64,000 bases of DNA from Strobilurus pachycystidiatus (lineage: Eukaryota; Basidiomycota; Agaricomycetes; Agaricales; Physalacriaceae), in NCBI GenBank assembly GCA_019915135.1, contig JAHLMK010000022.1:186001-250000 (forward strand). The letters run 5' to 3'. Position 1 is the stretch's first letter, and every line of letters starts with the position of its first letter. This document shows, piece after piece, positions 56,590-64,000 of the stretch. The position numbers were made by a program, and so were the translations under genes. The notes under the pieces were generated by a model. The model was not told the DNA's origin and made no database searches. It worked only from the letters and a program-made list of their open reading frames with translations.

Positions 56590-58047
56590 ATGTCTATGCC
56601 ACCCTCACCGCCCACCCAACAGTTTATTTTGACTGTCCCAGTACCCACCTCCAAAACCGACATCTCAACGACGCCCGCACGATGGCGCACCACCGAATTT
56701 CGGCTCTACTTTCTCATAATCGCGGTTGTCGTCCCATGGATGGCATGGGTGGGGTACGACACCACCAAAGATACCCCGTCGTGGAACCTGTACCCGGGCT
56801 GGATCCCCGGTCGTAACATCGACCTAAACGACGCGCAATATCATTCATTTCGCGCAAATCTCCCAGCGCTAATGGGCGCAGCGCTCGGGCATGCACTCTT
56901 GACGCGTCTTCCAACGGGAAGGAACCTCAATTTGCTGTTCTCGTTGGTGTTTATCTCGGTTCTACATGGGACTTCCATCGCCAAAGTGATGCTAGTTCTC
57001 GTCATTTCATATAGCGTCAGACGGTCCCGTGCTCTTACTTGGACTTTCAATGTCGCACTGCTATTTGCCGCGTCATATTTCGGTGGATTCCCTTATGCGT
57101 CCCTACACCCCAGCCTGGCTTGGCTTGACTCCTACGGTGGTTTATACCCTCGTTGGCACGTCTCATGGAACATTACCATGCTCCGCCTAATCTCCTATAA
57201 CATCGACGCACCAGACGGCTCCTTCATCCAGCTCCTGGATTACGCACTATACGCGCCTCTCTACATTGCGGGGCCAATCATCACATACTCCGACTTTGCC
57301 TCGCAACGCCAGTCACCGCCAAAAGTCTCCCTCGTTAGCCCCATCATCCGCCTGATCATCCCTCTTCTTACTATAGAGGTCATTCTGCACTTTATTCATG
57401 CATGGTCCTTCCCAAATACCGGACTTTCACCACTAAACAGCTCCCTCTTATCTTTCTGGTCCCTCATCCTCATCTGGCTGAAGCTTCTCGTTCCATGGCG
57501 CTTTTTCCGCCTGTGGTCCATGATGCCTTCGCCAGCGATAGATCCGCCCGAGAACATGATTCGGTGCATGGCGAACAACTACTCCCCCTCAGCATTTTGG
57601 AGAGGGTGGCACCGGTCGTACAACCTTTGGGTGATAAAGTATATCTATATTCCCCTCGGCGGAAACAAGCATCCCTGGCGCAACATGCTCGCCGTCTTCA
57701 CCTTCGTCGCGTTATGGCATGACCTCGAAGCGCGCTTGCTGGCCTGGGGATGGCTCGTGAGCCTGTTCGTGCTACCCGAAATCGTATTGACACCGTTCAT
57801 TCGGTCGATACAATCGGCGACGTGGAAACGACATGCTCACGCTACCCTCGGTGCCTTCAACATTCTTCTGATGATGGCAGCCAATTTAGTGGGATTTTCC
57901 GGAGGGCTCTCCGCTGTGCGCGCCTTGTGGAGTTTCGAGGGCTTGCGCTTCTTAGCCGGGACCGTGCCTTGCCTTTGGGTTGCGGTTCAGGTGATGCGCG
58001 AATATCGTGAGGAGGAGAAAAGGCGTGGTGTTTGGCGAAAATGCTAA
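56590..58047 (+). CDS. GUP1: Gup1-like MBOAT O-acyltransferase
   Basis: ER multi-pass acyltransferase; yeast Gup1 remodels GPI-anchor lipid and affects glycerol transport and membrane order. One uninterrupted frame of 485 codons from MSMPPSPPTQQFILTVPVP. Landmarks: EFRLYFLIIAVVVPWMAWVG, LYPGWIPGRNIDLNDAQYHS, SWNITMLRLISYNIDA, DYALYAPLYIAGPIITYSDF, PSAFWRGWHRSYNLWVIKYI, YIPLGGNKHPWRNMLAVF and VALWHDLEARLLAWGWL. The His in ALWHDL is the MBOAT catalytic residue, and WRGWHRSYN is the second conserved motif. About nine to eleven membrane helices. It has no intron, unlike almost every other gene in the window. The start at 56590 is the first ATG of the frame. Confidence 0.92.
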   Translation: MSMPPSPPTQQFILTVPVPTSKTDISTTPARWRTTEFRLYFLIIAVVVPWMAWVGYDTTKDTPSWNLYPGWIPGRNIDLNDAQYHSFRANLPALMGAALGHALLTRLPTGRNLNLLFSLVFISVLHGTSIAKVMLVLVISYSVRRSRALTWTFNVALLFAASYFGGFPYASLHPSLAWLDSYGGLYPRWHVSWNITMLRLISYNIDAPDGSFIQLLDYALYAPLYIAGPIITYSDFASQRQSPPKVSLVSPIIRLIIPLLTIEVILHFIHAWSFPNTGLSPLNSSLLSFWSLILIWLKLLVPWRFFRLWSMMPSPAIDPPENMIRCMANNYSPSAFWRGWHRSYNLWVIKYIYIPLGGNKHPWRNMLAVFTFVALWHDLEARLLAWGWLVSLFVLPEIVLTPFIRSIQSATWKRHAHATLGAFNILLMMAANLVGFSGGLSAVRALWSFEGLRFLAGTVPCLWVAVQVMREYREEEKRRGVWRKC

Positions 58048-59368
58048 GGTTCGGCTATAGGGTGATGTTCGTGGGCTAAATTATTATTGTTCCAAATCTA
58101 AAAAATATAGGATCGTGTTCACTGGATTTCGACCAGATTTCGACTCAGGGCAAAGGCTTCCCCAGCATTCCATACCCTCTCCGCTTTGACCGACTGTCCC
58201 GGTCGAGATGGTTGTCGTATGTGATCGTTTGCAGGCTTCCTGATTGAAATTATTCCGAGAGAGACGACACTGCACGCTAATCCTTTAGTATCGGAAGGCT
58301 CATATTGCGCATCGTTTTACGGCACTCAAAGTCTATGAGCGGCGGAATCCACGAGAGGCGGTGAAGAATCTCTGGTCGAGCGCCGCGTCCGCGCCAGATA
58401 CATCAATCCGATACCACACGGTGCACGGTTACAGTTTGGTCCATAGATCAGGCGTAGCTGAGATGCGGGAATGTCATTCTCTTCGGGACTGAACTATCTC
58501 ATAGCCGAAGACGGAAGAAACTACCTGGGTAGTTGGGGGCTGAACTTCAGAGTGACAAACCTATCGGTCGCGCACTCTCGCTGCGAATGCGCTCGCGACC
58601 AACGCGGGAGAAGCATGCAGGAGAATTTTGGCGTGGACACGAAAGTGTCCTTTATGATCGCGGGTTTGCTCTGATGGTAGCCAACTGAGGACACAAAGCT
58701 GTCTGAGCTATAGGAAACTGTAGCGCCAGCGCGTTCGAGACGTCCGTTGACCTCGTGATGTGGCGTAATGACGCGTCTTGTATCATCCTGATCGTGAGCG
58801 CGAGCTCCGCTTGCTCATTAATACGCTGCTGGAAGCTAATATACACACCAGGTCTATGCCTGTTTCGTGTAGCTCCCTGGTGTTTGAAGGCTTGAAGAGT
58901 GACTGCGCTAAGCAGTGTACTGCGTATCTTGGATACTCGAGTAGCTGGCAGCTTAAAGGTAGACCTGGTCGGGGAGGGTAGCAAGCTGGATTGGGAGTAA
59001 GCCGCTGGTAAGCCCCCGAGACTCTGGGGCCGGATGACTGAGAGCAAATAGCCAGGAGCATGTCACTGTGCTTCCTAATGGCTTCCGATGCCACATCAGT
59101 GATGACTCACGGGCGGCTGAGAGTCGGCAAGACGGTGATCAAATGAATTGAAGCGATCGGGGCTCGTACGACGCAAGGAAAGGAGCACTCTGGCGCGAAA
59201 GGAGAGGGCGTGGACGACGCACTGTGCGGTGAGCGCGGCGGCGGCGGGGAGCGGGAGAACTGGCGGAAGGGCCGAGACCGTGGTGGACGCTGCTCGGCAG
59301 CGCGGCCGGACGCTGTCGCCAAGAATTAGGCGTCAGGGTCAGATGGGCTAGTAATCACGCTTAGATAT
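58048..59368. other. Gene-free stretch
   Basis: About 1.3 kb. Frames on both strands (for example 58783-59094 minus and 59148-59351 plus) lack homology and splice context. The segment 59150-59340 is GC-rich. Confidence 0.35.
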
Positions 59369-59410
59369 ATGAGAAGGCCGTGTTTAAGTTTTCTGGTCCT
59401 GCGACTTGCC

Positions 59411-60809
59411 ATGACTGAAGCCTGTCTGTCTCCTGCTCCTCCCATCCGTCACCGAGCGTCGTCCACCACTCTCCGCCCCCCGCTCACCATCCGCTCTCTG
59501 GGCCGTCGTCGGAGCATCCCCGTTCTTCAGCCACCGCCCCCTACCCCGCTCGCCGAGCTCAACGTCGCCGTCCCAGACGCCGACAGCTCGTTGGAGGCGC
59601 CATCCATGCTCGCTCTCATTGCCTCGCGCATCCTCCATGCTCTGCATGCGCCCACCCACTCGATACCCTGGTCGGCGCCCACCACGCCACACGAGGAGGA
59701 CGAGCTCGTCCTTCCCATGTCAGCGTCCTCCTCGAAGACCTCCTTTGGCAATGTGATGAACGAAAAACCGCCTGCTAGTGCATCGCCCCGCATGCCTTCA
59801 GTTCACTTCCCCATATTCCTGGTGATCTGTCTCTTCCCCATATCAACAGGCCTTGTCTTCGTGTTATTCCGTTCTCTGCCAATAGCTGTACCATGGCCGC
59901 ACACTTTGGCGGACGTTGCTCAATTGGGGCGCGATTTGCATGGCTACTCACAGAGTGGGTCAGCGCAGCTGGCGCATGTTCTCGCCATAATTTCAATAAC
60001 CGCCGTTTGGAAGCATGCCTGGTCGATACCCGGTAGTGTCATTTGGGTGCGTTCTTCATCTCCTATCTCTTCTCTACTTGGCTCAACCTGCAATCCAGAA
60101 CGTGTTGGCCGGCGCTCTCTTTTCTCCTGCGTATGCCACCCTGCTCCTTACCCTGCTTACCACCATTGGCTCCGTCTGCGCCACACTCCTCTCCAAGCCT
60201 CTTGCTCCATTCCTCACGCACTTCTTCCCTAAAGCGCTCGACCTTACTCGGTCAGCGCTCGAAGGAACAAAGTCAGAGCAGGAGACGGAAAAGGAGTCCG
60301 GGACTTCGCCTTGGATACGTCTCTCCATTCTTCGACTCATTGGTGTCGTTCCCTGGTCCGGCATCAACATCGCGTGCGGTGTGACTGGCGTTGCTATCGC
60401 CGACTGTTTTCTGGGTGCCTTCATTGGCTCACTACCGTGGACCGCTGTGACTTGTCAGGTAAAGCCGCTTCCCCACACATGCCGCGAACCCCCGTCCTAA
60501 TCCTCTTATCAGATCGGAGACATCCTACAGACTGTCGCCTCTGCACCATCCCCCACTCCCCAAACCATATCGTCTCTCCTTCTCTCCCCAGAGATCATCC
60601 TCAAGCTGGTCTTCCTATCCTTCCTTTCCCTCGCCCCTATCCTCGGACGTGATCATCTTCGTGCCCTCCTGAAATCATCATCCGAAGAGGCAACGGAAAA
60701 ACGAGGTAGATGGACCTGGGTATCGAAAATACGTATGCCGTCACCCAGCCGGAGTTTGGAAAGACTTGTAGAGGAGAAGCGCGCTTTAGAGGACACCTTG
60801 CCCTCATAG
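59411..60809 (+). CDS. VTT-domain (TVP38/TMEM64, DedA-like) membrane protein
   Basis: About 420 residues in three exons. The first 140 residues are Pro/Ser-rich and cytosolic in character. Membrane segments: FPIFLVICLFPISTGLVFVL, ALFSPAYATLLLTLLTTIGS, and the VTT signature LIGVVPWSGINIACGVTGVA followed by ADCFLGAFIGSLPWTAV and IGDILQTVASA. A further helix is ILKLVFLSFLSLAPILG. The intron 60048-60102 joins GSVIW to NVLAGALFS in phase 0; the second lies near 60460-60512. VTT proteins act as lipid scramblases or in Golgi and ER membrane traffic. Start MTEACLSPAPPIRHRAS at 59411; an in-frame Met 14 codons upstream at 59369 is possible. Stop 60807-60809. Confidence 0.78.
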
Positions 60810-63800
60810 CCAGCAACGGCAGCATCTCCTTGTCCGCATATTGACAGGTGCTTGCTAGCTTCAAGATGGGATGGATAAGCGGGATACGGGCTTAGAGCAC
60901 TGCGCCTTCGGTGCACATTTTGTATCCACACGGTCCTTACAGTCGCATGCATATACACATAGCTATACCACACCATCATACACTCGATTAATGGCTTTCA
61001 CGACGTATACTCATGATTTCTTGGTTTAGTTGCTTATCTATTGTTGATACCTTTGTATATTCGCGTTCTAGCTATGCACTATTGGGAAAGAATCGACTGT
61101 ACGCCTGTTGACAATTGACGTTGATACATGATCCTGATCAATTCAACGAACTGATCAATTCAACGAAGGTCGGGACTTTCTCGCTGCGACGGAATTGAAG
61201 GAGATTGATCTGAACGATTGAAGTGTGCTCTTGCGGGGGTTCAATACCTCAAGTTAACGTACCTCTATGACGACGCTCTATACTGATGGCAGACGGAACA
61301 TATTCAATGTCAATCAACGTCTAGCCAAAGAGTCGTCACTAGAACTGGCTTGCGTCACGCGTTTCTATATCTTGCTCGCTCTAGACGCGAGCGCCACAAG
61401 CGCGTTGCTTATATAATGATATAGTTCCAAGATCATCTGCTCGTGTATTCTTGCATTTGGACCTCAGACCTCCCCGCCCGTAAGAACTCAGCTGAAAGCT
61501 CTATCTCGGATGAACGTACCGGTCCTCAGACGGCGAACTTGCAGCCGTACTTGCTCCGTCAGCGTATGGACATTGGACACACCTAGACATCTTCGATCAG
61601 TGAATCTCCCAATACTATCATGCACAAGCGACGTCAAACGGGCTTATTGGTCGACCTGCTCGCTTCGCCTATCAAAAGATGTCGCCACGTTTGCTTTGGC
61701 CTTCGGGATTTCGGGCGTCCATCGTGGATGGTTTGTATTATGGCGCCGAGTAGAATCTTTGAATGGTCTGCTCAATTACCCATTGAAAAAAGCCATTAGA
61801 ACGCGTATAGAGTTCATTGGCGTAACGATGATGCACGATGCTTGAGAACGAAGGTGGATGTGGGAAGGTGGATCATTGTCCGAGCCAATCGAACGAGAAG
61901 TACATGGAAGGACGAGCTGGGGGTGGAGAATCCTGGAACATCCGCGTGTATAATCCCATTCGTTGTGTTGGAATTGCGAATATTAGTGTTTGCTTAGCGG
62001 CGAGGGGACCACAACAATCGGAAATAGGTCTTCTGCCGCGATTTCGAGACTCCATCTTGGAAACAACTAACTTGGTTGTTACTTATAAGTATCGTGAATC
62101 GTGGGCGGCTGTCACCTTGTTCTCGTGAGAGATCTTACTACACGGGCCTCGAAGCTCGACACATCATTTTGTATACAGCAAAGCGCTTGTCTTGAAGTGG
62201 TATCAGACACAAACTGAACAAGATCGGATTAGGCACCTCACATTGTGATTGTATCTACACGGCAAAAACGGCGCATCCGCAGAGGCAGTGACCTCGAAAC
62301 GCCATCGTCTGCGCCGTGAAAATCAGTTGGCTGACGACGGAAAGACCGAATAGGCAAGCGAGAGCGTCGCAAGATCTCCCCGAAGACACCCTTTCCGCTA
62401 CACACGCATCGCCACTCATCGTGTGGCCAGGCCGCCCTAAATAGTAACTCAGAGGCGTGTCAATGGACCGCCAACCATTCACGAGATGTTTATTTTGGAA
62501 GCACCCAGATGGATTCACATGTAGGACCAGATTCGATGGTAGGAGAGGCCAAAGTCAGCCGTGTAGCTCGTGTTCGAGGTGTAATCTCGGTAGCGCTCAC
62601 ACGACGGATATCTAGAGATATGACGTTGTTAACTGGTGTCGAAGCATGCCGGCGGAGGTGGACCCACCCGAGAGCGTACGTACCCAAGGTGTACGAGGAC
62701 GCCAATGCCATGCATGCTGTTGCCAGAAAGAGCCATCAAACGAATGCATCCCCATTCGCCTGGGGCCTGTCGATCCTAATAATGGTGTCATACCTGTTCA
62801 AACATGTCAGGGCCAAGGTTCGCAGCAGAGGCGTAGCATGTAGTCACTCGAGATTATCGTTGCGGAAGTCATTCAATTATCCATTGGCATGGTCGGACAC
62901 AATGGCGTTTGATTCCAGCGCGAACCCGAGTGTGTAGATGGTGAGAGAGGCGAAGGCTAGATGACAGTCTGAACGCGTCACGGAAGAGTGATTCAGAGCA
63001 GTGGGGGAGGTACCCCGCCGAGGCGCTTGCGCGGGATAGGCGCAGTTCCTCGGAAGCCGCGAGGTATAATGTGGAGTCAACTTCGGTTGCCAGTGGACCG
63101 CCCCACCTTGGCCGACCTCTGACTCTTCCAGTCTCATGGCCAGGCGCCTGTGCTAGGCTAGTACACTACCCGAGGTAAATTTATCAGTTGCGCCACAACA
63201 AAAGCAGAGACGTCCTTGGACCCGAGTGTCGCTTCCGGAATCTGGGTCCAAAAGTCTATTCCTGAGGGACGTGAGATGATGGAAGAGACAAAGTCCTGAA
63301 GATCCACGCCGATAGGTGTACAGTAGAGTTGAAAGGAGTGTTCGTCTAGAAGTTCAGGGAGGGCAAAGCCCGGATGGGAAACGCGGAAAAACTCCGCCTA
63401 TCGTTGGCAGGTCGTACGCATGCTCAAACGGTGAGGGGCCCGCTATGCGAATAATGGCGACGAGATGTCCAGGCGGAATGGCAAAGCGTGTGGCTGTTGT
63501 GATAGAATTCGAGAGATCTCATCACCGTAAGGATAACAAAGAGAAAAGAAATGCGACGAAGGGGGTGCACCCCCGCGGAGTTTGAAGCACTCTCAATGCA
63601 GCATGGACTGTGCGTCATACTGCACTTGACTTTGCCCTCGACATGCAGGGCATCATTGCACATCGCTATACTTGGCAGCGTCTTGGGGCTGGAGCCAACT
63701 GAACTTGCTTGTCGAAAACCCGTGGTGTGCGCTGTCTGCCTCTGGAATTGGCCAGAATCAGGTGCTTTTGCGGGTTCGCCACTTTTGGGCCGGAATGCAG

Positions 63801-64000
63801 CAAAATGAATGATTCGACGTAACGCTACACTGAGTGTCGGCTAACGACGACATGACGGCTCTCAACGGAGAAAGTTTCATCGCTTGTAAACGGCCATGTA
63901 TTGTTTCCCCTCTGGGCGGAATGCAAAGTCCTTGGATCCACGGACTTCGTATAACAGTGCGTTCGGCTGACCCTGGCCCACAAACTCCCCTCGGATTCCT
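60810..64000. other. Gene-free right end of the window
   Basis: About 3.2 kb. I see no convincing exon on either strand: frames at 61510-61845, 62509-62937 and 63316-63585 have no domain, no family resemblance and no supporting splice sites. No transposase, reverse transcriptase, terminal repeat, tRNA or rRNA was recognised. It may contain decayed sequence or a non-coding gene that I cannot identify. Confidence 0.35.
61134..61167. repeat. 17-bp perfect tandem duplication (ctgatcaattcaacgaa x2)
   Basis: Two adjacent identical copies, 61134-61150 and 61151-61167, in the gene-free right end. Likely a replication-slippage duplication. Confidence 0.85.

Noticed and set aside
60810..64000. Possible mobile element or tRNA genes at the right end
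   Set aside because: I looked for terminal repeats, reverse transcriptase or transposase motifs and tRNA A/B boxes and saw none.

Overview
The window is nuclear DNA of a filamentous basidiomycete, most likely an Agaricomycete. Nearly every gene is broken by short GT-AG introns of about 46-65 nt with a CTAAC/CTGAC-like branch point, intergenic spaces are short, and the families are fungal: the Ssd1 RNB protein, Iks1 kinase, Vid27, Fes1, the FEX fluoride exporter, a Gup1 MBOAT, a Zn2Cys6 factor and a DUF7704-like membrane protein. I see no transposon, rRNA, tRNA, CRISPR array or prokaryotic operon.

Layout. 1-9 kb: the 5' part of a membrane-anchored alpha/beta hydrolase (minus, cut by the window edge); IDH1, the regulatory subunit of mitochondrial NAD-isocitrate dehydrogenase; a conserved fungal protein without a name (minus); a DUF262 protein; and IDH2, the catalytic subunit of the same enzyme. 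9.4-14.3 kb: an SSD1-type RNase II-family protein. 14.9-17.2 kb: a BTB/POZ-like protein and a small zinc-ribbon protein resembling Snm1/Rpr2 (both minus). 17.3-33.1 kb: MDN1/REA1 (midasin), almost 16 kb, the giant AAA ATPase of 60S ribosome maturation. 33.2-42.8 kb: an Iks1-like kinase, CK2 beta, FES1, a small unknown gene and VID27; the last two diverge from one shared CATG start site.

42.8-64 kb is looser and more accessory. It holds a DUF7704-like membrane protein, a small unknown gene, 3-ketodihydrosphingosine reductase (TSC10) head-to-head with the fluoride exporter FEX, a Zn2Cys6 regulator, a protein with two homeodomain-like segments, two tandem membrane-tethered GNAT acetyltransferases (the first apparently frameshifted), an intronless GUP1-like acyltransferase and a VTT-domain (TVP38/DedA-like) protein. 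Several stretches of 1-3 kb have no supportable gene.

Functional threads: IDH1 and IDH2 together make one TCA-cycle enzyme; MDN1, the Snm1-like protein, FES1, SSD1 and CK2 beta concern ribosome or RNA biogenesis, protein folding and translation control; TSC10, GUP1 and the VTT protein concern membrane lipids. I found no clear new multi-gene system. The most unusual observations are the overlapping divergent start codons, a possible 3-nt exon, an SSD1 that keeps the nuclease aspartates, the two-homeodomain protein, the DUF262 gene and the tandem GNAT pair.

All gene models were spliced by eye from reading frames and splice signals; exon edges are inferences unless stated otherwise.
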